This document shows positions 1-8,704 of a stretch of DNA of 64,000 nucleotides, piece after piece. The stretch is from Rhodanobacter sp. (GTDB lineage: Bacteria; Pseudomonadota; Gammaproteobacteria; Xanthomonadales; Rhodanobacteraceae). Both the position numbers and the translations under genes were made by a program. The notes under the pieces are model-generated. The model did not search any database. It had not been told where the DNA came from and saw only the letters and a program-made list of their open reading frames with translations. Every line of letters begins with the position of its first letter. The stretch's first letter is position 1. The DNA lies in contig SCSE01000090.1 in assembly GCA_004298015.1 (NCBI GenBank), positions 1 to 64,000 on the forward strand, read 5' to 3'.

Positions 1-298
1 CCATAGGCTGAGTCTCTCCTCAGGTTTGCATAGAACCACTATGCGCTCCTTCCGATAGACCCATCCTATGGCGATAGCGCAATCTCGCTATCCAAAGGTT
101 CTACGGCCCAAGCTCCTAGCCGACTACGCTACAGCCTGTTATGAGCGCGTGATAGGCTCAGTGCCGGCGTTAGGGGACGTGCCGTGGTGAAGAATATGCA
201 GCTTCGCTCCATCGCGAGGAGTGTCTCTCGCCATGGGATGGCTTGATCTGCCTTGGCGGGAGAGGTAATTCATCCACCACGAAAAACAGGGGAAATTC
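1..298. other. Left-edge stretch with no gene recognised
   Basis: I find no convincing coding sequence here. The only open frames are antisense shadows that run into the peptide gene at 299. The last bases (about 289-295) hold the AGGGGA ribosome binding site of that gene. A gene ending just left of the window cannot be excluded. Confidence 0.5.
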
Positions 299-589
299 AT
301 GACGAACACGATTGAGCTGCTGGAAACCATCGGGCGGGATGCGTCGCTGCGCCATGCTTCCGGAGAGGATCTGTCGCAGGCCATTATCGGGCTGCAGGCC
401 AGCGAAGCGCTCAAGCTGGCGGCGATCTCAGGCGACGACGGTCATTTGGCAAAAGAGCTTGGTCACAGGGACGTCAAGACGCCCAATCACGTGAGTCAAA
501 ATCACGCTCCTTGTCATGATGATGGCAACGGCAAAGACGGTGACGAGGATCACGACAAGGACCACGGCGTCGCTGGAGAGCCAGAGTGA
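299..589 (+). CDS. Small acidic protein, possible modified-peptide (RiPP-like) precursor
   Basis: Encodes 96 residues. The start is supported by AGGGGA about 5-10 bases upstream of the ATG. The first ~55 residues look like a helical, well-behaved domain (MTNTIELLETIGRDASLRHA at the start). From about residue 58 the protein becomes a low-complexity tail very rich in His, Asp, Glu and Gly with one Cys. This two-part design, an ordered leader-like part and a variable tail, resembles small 'putative modified peptide' proteins I associate with Xanthomonadales; that family match is from memory and unverified. No modification enzyme is visible nearby. The next gene is a diguanylate cyclase 56 bases downstream on the same strand. 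An alternative is a metal-binding small protein, since the tail is rich in His and acidic residues. Confidence 0.6.
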   Translation: MTNTIELLETIGRDASLRHASGEDLSQAIIGLQASEALKLAAISGDDGHLAKELGHRDVKTPNHVSQNHAPCHDDGNGKDGDEDHDKDHGVAGEPE

Positions 590-645
590 AAGGAATCGAG
601 GCGCGTCCGGTTTATTGGCTCCCGTCCTAGTGCGGCCAGAGGCAC

Positions 646-2460
646 ATGCAAACAGCTGGACCAAGCGCCATTGCACGACGAGCTCTCCTGGTGGCAGGGC
701 TTGTCGTATTTGTCGTTGGCAACGTCCTGGCAAAGGTGACAGACACAGGTACTCCTGCTGTTTGGTTTACTCGGGCTGAAAAGGAGAAATTGACTGATTA
801 CCCACGTTTTCTGGGTACGCTGAAGCAACTGCATGAAGATGAAGGCCTGCTTTCCCCGATGCAGCGATGGCATCTGCGCTATCTGGAAGCTTGGCAGGCA
901 GCGTATTCTGGAAACCTCGCGGGGGCCACACCGCTCCTGCGCGGCGTCATCGACCATGCGGGCGAATCAGCGCTGGTGACCAAGGCTTCGGCTTTGTTAA
1001 TCAATGTGCTGTCCCGCAACCACCACTATGAAGAGGCCTTCAAGTTGGCCAATACGTTGATGGTCGAGCTACCGCAGGTAGCTGACAGCAACGCTCATGA
1101 GCAGGCTTTGCGCGCGATCGTGCAGATGCTCGATCTGGCGGGAGAGTTCGATCAAGCCTTGAAGTACGCCCAGCAGTTGGACACCCCAAAGGCATCTCCC
1201 GAAAACCGATGCGCGAATTATCAATACAAGATCAATGCGACAAGCTATGTCATCACGCTTTCCTCGGAAGATCCAGGACTTCTCCGGGCGATTGCCATGT
1301 GTCTTGCCGACAAGCAAACTGTTTACGCCAACACGCTGCGTCTTAGTCGCGCGGATTTGCTGGATAAAGAGGGTCACGCAGATCAGGCGGTTGCCCTGCT
1401 GAAAAGGATCGAGCCGAGCATTCTGCGAGTCGGGTTCCAGCCGCATATTGCTAGCTTGCACGTCAGCCTCGCGCAGGCCTATGTAAGCTTGGGCGACGCC
1501 GCCAAGGCAAGACAGTCGGCGCTGGCCGCAGTGGCAGCGAGCGACCCGAAGAGTTTTACCTGGCCGCTGCAAGCAGCTTACGAGCTGCTCTACCAAATCG
1601 ACAAGCGTGCCGGTCATGACCGGGCAGCACTGGCTTATTACGAGAAATACGTTCGCCAGGAGAAGGCCGCGATGGACGACACCAAGACGCGCGCGCTCGC
1701 TTACCAGATGGTGAGGCAGCAGGTGCTGGACAAGAAGCTGAAGCTGGAGGCGCTGGACAAGAAGAACAGGATTCTCGAGCTGCGTCAGGAGCTGGCTGGC
1801 AAGGCGCAGGAAACCAGCCGGCTGCATATCCTGCTGCTGGCGCTGGTGATCGTCGTGATCGGCCTGTGGACGTTCCGTCTCAAGCACTCCCAGCTGCGCT
1901 TCCGGAAGCTGGCGCGTCATGACGGCTTGACCGGGGTCTTCAATCGCCAGCACTTCTTGCATGAAGCCGGGCGAGTACTGCAGCGCCTGCACCAGGCCGA
2001 TGCGGGAGCCTGCCTGGTCGCGCTGGATCTGGATCACTTCAAGCGGATCAATGACACCTACGGCCACGCGGCGGGGGACGAAGCGTTGCGACGGGTGGTT
2101 GAAATCTGTGGCCGGGAATTGCGCGCTTCGGATCTGTTCGGTCGCCTCGGTGGCGAAGAGTTCGGCATCCTGATGCCGGCGTGTACCTGCGAACAGGGCG
2201 TCGAGATTGCCACCCGGATCCGTCGCAGCCTCGCCGCCGCCACGCTGAAGCTCGATCCGGAGACCAAGGTGGTGGTTTCTGCCAGCCTGGGCCTGGCGCA
2301 CAGTACTGCCTCCGGCTATGCGTTTCATCAACTTTTCACTGACGCCGATGCCGCGCTGTATCGCGCCAAGAATGGTGGCCGCAACCGCCTTGTGGTGGAT
2401 GACGGCGGCGGCGAGCCGATCGTGGCGAATGCCGACACGCCGGACACCGCCAACGCCTGA
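646..2460 (+). CDS. TPR-containing membrane diguanylate cyclase (GGDEF)
   Basis: 604 residues. An N-terminal hydrophobic segment (about residues 12-29) is a signal or anchor. A long helical region with TPR-like repeats (about 60-340) follows and should be periplasmic. A charged coiled-coil stretch leads to a transmembrane helix at about 393-412. The C-terminal GGDEF domain (about 413-580) has an intact active loop GGEEF at 502-506, and a RxxD inhibitory site (RASD, 493-496) exactly five residues before it. It should therefore make cyclic di-GMP from GTP and be product-inhibited, with periplasmic TPRs sensing a protein or wall signal. The ATG has only a weak upstream AGAGG. It may be co-transcribed with the small peptide gene. 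Confidence 0.88.
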   Translation: MQTAGPSAIARRALLVAGLVVFVVGNVLAKVTDTGTPAVWFTRAEKEKLTDYPRFLGTLKQLHEDEGLLSPMQRWHLRYLEAWQAAYSGNLAGATPLLRGVIDHAGESALVTKASALLINVLSRNHHYEEAFKLANTLMVELPQVADSNAHEQALRAIVQMLDLAGEFDQALKYAQQLDTPKASPENRCANYQYKINATSYVITLSSEDPGLLRAIAMCLADKQTVYANTLRLSRADLLDKEGHADQAVALLKRIEPSILRVGFQPHIASLHVSLAQAYVSLGDAAKARQSALAAVAASDPKSFTWPLQAAYELLYQIDKRAGHDRAALAYYEKYVRQEKAAMDDTKTRALAYQMVRQQVLDKKLKLEALDKKNRILELRQELAGKAQETSRLHILLLALVIVVIGLWTFRLKHSQLRFRKLARHDGLTGVFNRQHFLHEAGRVLQRLHQADAGACLVALDLDHFKRINDTYGHAAGDEALRRVVEICGRELRASDLFGRLGGEEFGILMPACTCEQGVEIATRIRRSLAAATLKLDPETKVVVSASLGLAHSTASGYAFHQLFTDADAALYRAKNGGRNRLVVDDGGGEPIVANADTPDTANA

Positions 2461-2477
2461 CGCTTCGTCGAGCGCAT

Positions 2478-2493
2478 CCGGGCTGAGGCCCGG
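2478..2493. terminator. Weak GC hairpin between convergent genes
   Basis: CCGGGC and GCCCGG pair around a four-base loop in the 66-bp gap between the convergent cyclase and aceA genes. There is no T-tract on either side, so terminator activity is uncertain. Confidence 0.3.
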
Positions 2494-2526
2494 GTGCTCC
2501 CGCAATGAGGTACGCGTGCCGTGTGG

Positions 2527-3828
<1,302 letters not shown>

Positions 3829-3849
3829 GATGGGGCTCCGGTAAGGGCG

Positions 3850-3899
3850 TTGCTGCGAGGTGCCGCCCTCGCGCGATTCGCGCAGGGGTGCGCTGCTGC
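3850..3899. repeat. Degenerate REP-like sequence between aceB and aceA
   Basis: The segment 3878-3899 resembles the right arm of the REP pair at 8658-8686 (TCGCGCA, then GGGTGCGCT) with several changes. A weaker inverted counterpart lies at about 3850-3877. Position between two cistrons of one operon is typical for REP/BIME elements. The match is partial, so this is tentative. Confidence 0.35.
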
Positions 3900-3909
3900 G
3901 AGAGGTGGG

Positions 3910-5505
3910 TCAGGCGAGTTTTTCGTAGGCGGGCAAGGTCAGGAAGTCGGCCAGTTGCTCGGCATGGGTCAATGCACTCAGCAAGGCTGCCGCTTCGTCG
4001 ACGCGGCGCGCACCCGGCAGCGTGCTTTCGCGCAGCCGATGGGCATGCGCGGCAAGCGCCTGATCGAACAAGGCGAAATCGATCGCGGCATGGTCGGGGA
4101 ATTCGAGCGCACCGTGATGCAGCCATTGCCACAGTTGGGCGCGGGCGATTTCGGCGGTGGCGGCATCTTCCATGAGATGGTGGATCGGTACGCAACCGAG
4201 CCCTTCCAGCCATGCTGCGGTATAGCGCAGGCAGACCTCCACGTTGTTGTCGAAGCCAGCGCGACTGATGGTGCCGGTGCAGGGCGCCACCAGCTGATCG
4301 CGGGTGACCGCGACGTCGTCACGCATCACGTCCAGTTGGTTGGCGGCGGGCATGTGCTGGTCGAAAATGGACTGCGCCACCGCCACCAGGGCGGGGTGTG
4401 CCACCCAGGTGCCGTCATGGCCTGCCTGCACTTCGCGCAGCTTGTCGGCGCGCACCTTGTTCATGGCGGCCTCGTTGGCCGCTTCGTCGCCCTTGATCGG
4501 AATCTGCGCAGCCATCCCACCCATGGCAAAGGCACCACGACGGTGACAGGTCTGGATCAGCAACTCCGAATAGCTCTTCAGGAACGGTACCGTCATCGCG
4601 ACCTGGCCGCGCTCCGGCAGCAATCGATCACGGTGCCCGCGCAAGGTTTTCAGGTACGAGAAGATGTAGTCCCAGCGGCCGCAATTGAGACCGACCGCGC
4701 GCCGGCGCAGCGCATGCAGGATCTCGTGCATCTGGAACACCGCCGGCAGCGTCTCGATCAGCACCGTGGCCTTCATGCAGCCGACGGGCAGATCCAGCTC
4801 AGTCTCGGCGAGCGCCATGACTTCATCCCACAGCGCCGCCTCTTCCATCGCCTCCAGCTTGGGCAGATAGAAGAACGGGCCGCGGCCTTGCTGGTGCAGG
4901 CTGCGCGCGTTGTGAAACACGAACAGGCCGAAATCCACCAGGGCGCCGGCCATCGGCTCATCGTCGACGGCCAGATGCCGTTCCGGCAAATGCCAGCCGC
5001 GGGGTCGTATCACCAGCACCGCCGGGTTGTCGCCGACGCGATACGGCTTGCCTTCCGGGGAGCGAAATTCGATCGTGCCATTGACGGCGTCACGCAGGTT
5101 GATCTGGCCGTCGAGTTGATTGGTGAAGCTCGGTGCCGAGGAATCCTCGAAATCTGCCATGAACACCTTGGCGCCGGAATTGAGCGCATTGATGATCATC
5201 TTGCGCTCCACCGGGCCGGTGATCTCCACGCGCCGGTCCCGCAACGCGGCTGGAATCGGTGCGACGGTCCACGCCGACTCACGAATTGCCTGGGTGTCGG
5301 TGCGGAAATCCGGCAGCGCACCGGCATCGTAAGTGGCTTGACGTTCGCGTCGGGCCTGCAGTAACTGCTGCCGGGTTGCGTCGAAGCGCCGGTGCAATCG
5401 GGCCAGGAAGGCGAGTGCCTGCGGCGTCAGAATGTCCTCGTAACCGCGGTGTTCGGCGCGGATCACGGCGGGGGTGGCTGCGAGTGGCTCACGGGGTACT
5501 GCCAT
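3910..5505 (-). CDS. aceB: Malate synthase A
   Basis: 531 residues, the normal size of malate synthase A. It condenses glyoxylate with acetyl-CoA to malate, the second step of the glyoxylate shunt. The family signature is visible (GLNCGRWDYIF in the middle), as is the conserved N-terminal block VEITGPVERKM followed by FMADFEDS. It is the first gene of the aceB-aceA operon. The 123-bp AT-rich region upstream separates it from a divergent LysR regulator and should hold its promoter and operator. Confidence 0.96.
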   Translation of the reverse strand: MAVPREPLAATPAVIRAEHRGYEDILTPQALAFLARLHRRFDATRQQLLQARRERQATYDAGALPDFRTDTQAIRESAWTVAPIPAALRDRRVEITGPVERKMIINALNSGAKVFMADFEDSSAPSFTNQLDGQINLRDAVNGTIEFRSPEGKPYRVGDNPAVLVIRPRGWHLPERHLAVDDEPMAGALVDFGLFVFHNARSLHQQGRGPFFYLPKLEAMEEAALWDEVMALAETELDLPVGCMKATVLIETLPAVFQMHEILHALRRRAVGLNCGRWDYIFSYLKTLRGHRDRLLPERGQVAMTVPFLKSYSELLIQTCHRRGAFAMGGMAAQIPIKGDEAANEAAMNKVRADKLREVQAGHDGTWVAHPALVAVAQSIFDQHMPAANQLDVMRDDVAVTRDQLVAPCTGTISRAGFDNNVEVCLRYTAAWLEGLGCVPIHHLMEDAATAEIARAQLWQWLHHGALEFPDHAAIDFALFDQALAAHAHRLRESTLPGARRVDEAAALLSALTHAEQLADFLTLPAYEKLA

Positions 5506-5628
5506 GGCATCGGCTCCGGTCTTGTCAGGTATTTGAAGCTAGTGTGAAATTCGAAGTTTGACAAAGTGAATGTTTCAATCAAAAGTATTGACTATGCCAA
5601 TATATATATCATCTTATTGATATAGCTT
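5506..5628. promoter_or_regulatory. Divergent aceB / lysR control region
   Basis: This AT-rich gap stands out from its GC-rich surroundings, especially 5600-5625 (a TA run). A candidate aceB promoter on the minus strand is TTGTCA (5559-5564) and TAGCTT (5536-5541) with 17 bp between. On the plus strand TTGACT (5588-5593) could serve lysR, but no good -10 sits at the right distance. The related words TTTGAAG (5533-5539) and TTCGAAG (5550-5556) could be part of a LysR operator. These assignments are by eye. Confidence 0.4.
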
Positions 5629-6669
5629 ATGAAAAAGTCCGATTCGAAACTGAATGCAACCCCAGATACGTCCGTGCGGCAACGAAAAAAGGACGCTGCT
5701 ACTGAGAGTGGCGTGGGAAAAGGGGGGCGTTACTACTATAAGGGCAACCGCCACAAGCAGCTGCGGGCATTTGTGAGCACGGTGAAACTGGGCACCTTGA
5801 CACGTGCAGCCGAGGCGCTTTATCTGTCGCAGCCAACCATCAGTCTGCAGTTGCAGGCGCTGGAGCGGGAGCTGGGTGTCACTTTGCTGGAGCGCAATCG
5901 GCGCCGCATCAACCTCACCGATGCCGGCGAGGCCTTGTACGAACTGGCCCGGCCGCTGGTCGAGGGTTGGGAGACGCTCGATCGCGACTTTCAGGCGCGG
6001 GTAAAGGGTCTGCGCGGAGGCCGCCTGACCATCGCGGCGGGTACATCGACGATCCAGTACCTGCTGCCCGAACTGGTGCGCCGTTATCGCGAGCAGTTTC
6101 CTGCGGTCCATCTGCAACTGGCCAATGTCACCGGCAAGGACGGTCTGGCCTTGCTGCGCGCCGATGAGGCGGACTTTGCCGTGGGGTCGATGCTGGATGT
6201 GCCCAACGACATCGCCTGGGCGCCCGTCCATCACTACGATCCGATGCTGATCATGCCGCCGGAACATCCGCTCGCAGCAATGCAAAAGATCACCCTGGAG
6301 GATCTGTCGCCGTATGGTCTGATCCTGCCGCCGCAGCGGCTGTCGACGTATCGGATGGTGGATCTGGTGTTCCAGCAGCGCCAGGTGCCGTACCAGGTGG
6401 CGATCGAGGTCGGTGGCTGGGACGTGATCAAGGAATACGTGGCGATGGGGCTGGGCATCTCGATTGTCACCGGCATCTGCATCACCGAGGCCGACCGCAG
6501 CCGCCTGGCGGTGCGCAACATGCGCCAGTACTTTCCACAGCGTGCCTACGGGGTGGTGATGCGCAAGGGCAAATTTCTCAGTGTCGAGGCACGCGCCTTC
6601 ATTGATCTGATCCGCCCGGGTCTGCTGACCCATCGCGACTATGACGAGTCCGGGCATTCCCAGCGTTGA
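5629..6669 (+). CDS. LysR-type transcriptional regulator, likely of the glyoxylate operon
   Basis: 346 residues. A winged helix-turn-helix sits at about residues 44-102 (TRAAEALYLSQPTISLQLQ) and is followed by a periplasmic-binding-like effector domain to the C-terminus, which is CysB-like in style. The N-terminus carries ~40 extra basic, low-complexity residues before the usual LysR start. The ATG at 5629 has no clear ribosome binding site. An in-frame GTG at 5713 with GAGAG upstream would give a more usual length. Divergent placement from aceB strongly suggests that it controls aceBA; the effector is not evident. Confidence 0.88.
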   Translation: MKKSDSKLNATPDTSVRQRKKDAATESGVGKGGRYYYKGNRHKQLRAFVSTVKLGTLTRAAEALYLSQPTISLQLQALERELGVTLLERNRRRINLTDAGEALYELARPLVEGWETLDRDFQARVKGLRGGRLTIAAGTSTIQYLLPELVRRYREQFPAVHLQLANVTGKDGLALLRADEADFAVGSMLDVPNDIAWAPVHHYDPMLIMPPEHPLAAMQKITLEDLSPYGLILPPQRLSTYRMVDLVFQQRQVPYQVAIEVGGWDVIKEYVAMGLGISIVTGICITEADRSRLAVRNMRQYFPQRAYGVVMRKGKFLSVEARAFIDLIRPGLLTHRDYDESGHSQR

Positions 6670-6670
6670 T

Positions 6671-6687
6671 GCCGGGCGTTGCCCGGC
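6671..6687 (+). terminator. Hairpin after the LysR gene
   Basis: A perfect GCCGGGC/GCCCGGC stem with a three-base loop starts two bases after the lysR stop, in the gap to a convergent acyltransferase gene. It lacks a T-tract, so it may be a weak or Rho-assisted stop. Confidence 0.35.
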
Positions 6688-6791
6688 AACAAGGCGCCCG
6701 CCTACCATCGAGCGGCAGGCCGCCTGAGTTTTCCCGACTTCCCAACCGGCGCGGACACCGCCACCCCCGCCTTTCCGTCTTTCCGCCACGA

Positions 6792-7388
6792 TCAGGCGTT
6801 GCGATGCTTGCCCTTGAACGGGGCATAAAACGCTCGCAGGCGTGCGATGTCGGCCTCCATGTCGCCGGACGTCACCAGTGATGGGCCAATGCCAATGGTC
6901 CTGTCGGCGTAGTTGAAATACCCGGGAATGATCGGCACGCCGGCCTGGTCGGCGATGTGCCAGAAACCACTCTTCCAGCGCGTCACCGACCGACGCGTCC
7001 CCTCCGGCGCGATAGCGAGCCAGAAACGCCCGCGTTGCTGAAATTGCCCGACCATCTGCTCGACCACCCCCAGCGTAGCGCTGCGATCGATCGGCATGCC
7101 ACCAAGGCGACGCAGCAGGCTGTCCAGCGGACCGTGAAACAACTCCTGTTTGCCCATGAAATGTATCTCGGCACCGACGGCGACCTTCATCAGCAGTCCC
7201 CATACACCGTCCCACCATGAGGAGTGGGGTGCGGCTATCAGCACCGCCTTGGGAAAGTCGGGAAATTGGCCGGCCAGGTGCCAGCCGCACAGGCGCAAAA
7301 CAAGCCGGCAGACGCGGCGTTGCAGCCCATCGGGGTACTGCGGCATGCGCGCGGGGAGTTCCGCCGGCAAGGGGATCGGGCGGCTCAT
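6792..7388 (-). CDS. PlsC-like acyltransferase family protein
   Basis: 198 residues, short for a 1-acyl-glycerol-3-phosphate acyltransferase but with the family's core motifs: an HX4D box (HSSWWD) and an EGTR box. Such enzymes move acyl chains from ACP or CoA to lysophosphatidate or related acceptors at the inner membrane face. The small size and the divergent HX4D box suggest a subgroup with an unproven acceptor. Its start overlaps the stop of arfB by four bases (ATGA type), so the two are translationally coupled, arfB first. Confidence 0.85.
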   Translation of the reverse strand: MSRPIPLPAELPARMPQYPDGLQRRVCRLVLRLCGWHLAGQFPDFPKAVLIAAPHSSWWDGVWGLLMKVAVGAEIHFMGKQELFHGPLDSLLRRLGGMPIDRSATLGVVEQMVGQFQQRGRFWLAIAPEGTRRSVTRWKSGFWHIADQAGVPIIPGYFNYADRTIGIGPSLVTSGDMEADIARLRAFYAPFKGKHRNA

Positions 7389-7807
7389 TCCAGATCCGGC
7401 TTGCGTGAACGCGTCTGCTTCAGCTTGCCACGCTGTTGCTTGCCGACCAGCCGGCGCTCCCTGGAGCCGCGCGTCGGGCGCGTGGCCAGCCGCTTCTTCG
7501 GCGCGATCAGCACGCTGCGGACGATCTCGACCAGTCGCTCGCGGACGTCGTCGCGATTGCGCGCCTGGTCGCGGAAGCGACGTGCCTGGATCACCAGCAC
7601 GCCCTCGCTGGTCAAGCGGCGGTCTCGTCGTGCCAGCAGCCGTGCATGCACGTCGTCCGGCAGAGAAGGTGAGTTGAGCACGTCGAAGCGCAGTTCCACC
7701 GCACTCTCGGTGCGATTGACATGCTGTCCGCCCGGACCGTCGGCGCGCAGAAAGCGCTCGACCAGTTCGGACTCGGGCAGCGAGATGTCGCGGGAGACGG
7801 TCAACAT
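7385..7807 (-). CDS. arfB: Alternative ribosome-rescue factor ArfB (YaeJ)
   Basis: 140 residues from the ATG at 7807. The open frame extends upstream, but that part is a simple repeat and not protein-like. The catalytic GGQ loop of release factors is at residues 26-28, followed by HVNRT as in YaeJ. The C-terminus is a basic tail that would enter the empty mRNA channel of stalled ribosomes. It hydrolyses peptidyl-tRNA on non-stop complexes. Its stop overlaps the following acyltransferase start. Confidence 0.93.
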   Translation of the reverse strand: MLTVSRDISLPESELVERFLRADGPGGQHVNRTESAVELRFDVLNSPSLPDDVHARLLARRDRRLTSEGVLVIQARRFRDQARNRDDVRERLVEIVRSVLIAPKKRLATRPTRGSRERRLVGKQQRGKLKQTRSRKPDLE

Positions 7808-7829
7808 GGGCAGCAGTGTAAAGGGTGGG

Positions 7830-7864
7830 GTGAGGAGTGAGGAGTGAGAGGTGAGAGGTGAGAG
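7830..7864. repeat. Tandem heptamer repeat upstream of arfB
   Basis: Five consecutive 7-base units: two GTGAGGA then three GTGAGAG, with no interruption. It lies 23 bases upstream of the arfB start, so the arfB mRNA leader would carry a pyrimidine-rich CTCTCAC-type repeat. Such tracts can change copy number by slippage. Confidence 0.75.
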
Positions 7865-7912
7865 GAAAATCAAAATCGGCGGCTAGCCGTTGCTCACTTC
7901 GAGATTACCCTC

Positions 7913-8704
7913 TCACGCCTCAGCCGGCAGCGGCCAGCCAAACCGTTCGAGCAGCGCGGCATAGGCGGCGTCGAGCGGCGCCTCGACCATCAGCGGCGTC
8001 CCGCTCAGCGGGTGGGTGACGCGCAGTCGCCAGGCATGCAGCAACATCCGATGGCAGTGGAAATGTTGCTTGTAGAGTCGGTTGTGGTCGCCGCGCCCGT
8101 GCTGGCAGTCGCCGATTACCGGGTGGTGGATATGCGCCAGATGCTTGCGGATCTGCCGGAACCGGCCGGTCTCCGGTTCGACCAGAAGCAGCGCATAACG
8201 CTGCTGGGGATAGCGACCGAGTTCGATCGGCACCTCGATCGTGGCCAGCCGCCGGAAACCGGTGCGCGCCTCGCGCCGCGGACCGGTCTCGCGCGAGCCG
8301 GGCAGCGGGTAGTCGATCAGGCCCTCGGTCGGGTCGGGCCAGCCGCGGACCACCGCCAGATACTGCTTGTGCACGTCGCGGCCCATGAACTGTTCGCCCA
8401 GGGCGGCAGCGATCTCCTTGCTGCGGGCGATCAGCAGCACGCCACTGGTGGCGCGATCGAGTCGGTGCGCCAGATACACGCTGCCGCCGATCTGCCCGCG
8501 CAGCTTGTCGATCAGGAATTCCTCCGCGTTGCCGACCATTTTCGAGCGGTGCACGGCCAGGCCCGCCGGCTTGTCTACCGAGATCAGCGCGTCGTCCTGG
8601 TAGAGAATTTGTAGCAGCGCACCCTGTGCGCGATGCTCTCGCTCGACGTTAGGCGCAAGAGCATCGCGCACAGGGTGCGCTCCTACAGGATGGCCATGGT
8701 TCAT
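7913..8704 (-). CDS. truC: tRNA pseudouridine(65) synthase TruC
   Basis: 263 residues. RluA/TruC family: catalytic HRLDR at residues 80-84 with the nucleophilic Asp at 83. The N-terminal ILYQDD and [12 protein letters not shown] blocks align with E. coli TruC, which begins at the equivalent of residue 32 here. It isomerises uridine 65 of certain tRNAs. The start ATG at 8704 overlaps the ubiB stop (ATGA), so it is coupled to ubiB. Residues ~6-31 are not family sequence: they are encoded by a REP palindrome (8611-8686). No ATG, GTG or TTG lies in frame between the REP and the conserved domain, so translation must pass through at least part of it. Confidence 0.88.
   Translation of the reverse strand: MNHGHPVGAHPVRDALAPNVEREHRAQGALLQILYQDDALISVDKPAGLAVHRSKMVGNAEEFLIDKLRGQIGGSVYLAHRLDRATSGVLLIARSKEIAAALGEQFMGRDVHKQYLAVVRGWPDPTEGLIDYPLPGSRETGPRREARTGFRRLATIEVPIELGRYPQQRYALLLVEPETGRFRQIRKHLAHIHHPVIGDCQHGRGDHNRLYKQHFHCHRMLLHAWRLRVTHPLSGTPLMVEAPLDAAYAALLERFGWPLPAEA
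8611..8686. repeat. REP palindrome pair (BIME-like) inside the truC 5' coding end
   Basis: Two 29-base arms (8611-8639 and 8658-8686) are inverted copies with one mismatch, separated by 18 bases. Each arm has a GTAG at its outer end and its own small hairpin (GCGCA/TGCGC), the hallmarks of REP elements mobilised by RAYT (TnpA-REP) transposases. A related single copy is at 54055-54079. Here the element lies just after the ubiB stop and within the first ~31 codons of truC. Confidence 0.85.

Noticed and set aside
139-414. Minus-strand open frames at the left edge
   Set aside because: They overlap the small peptide gene, which has a good ribosome binding site, and their products look random.
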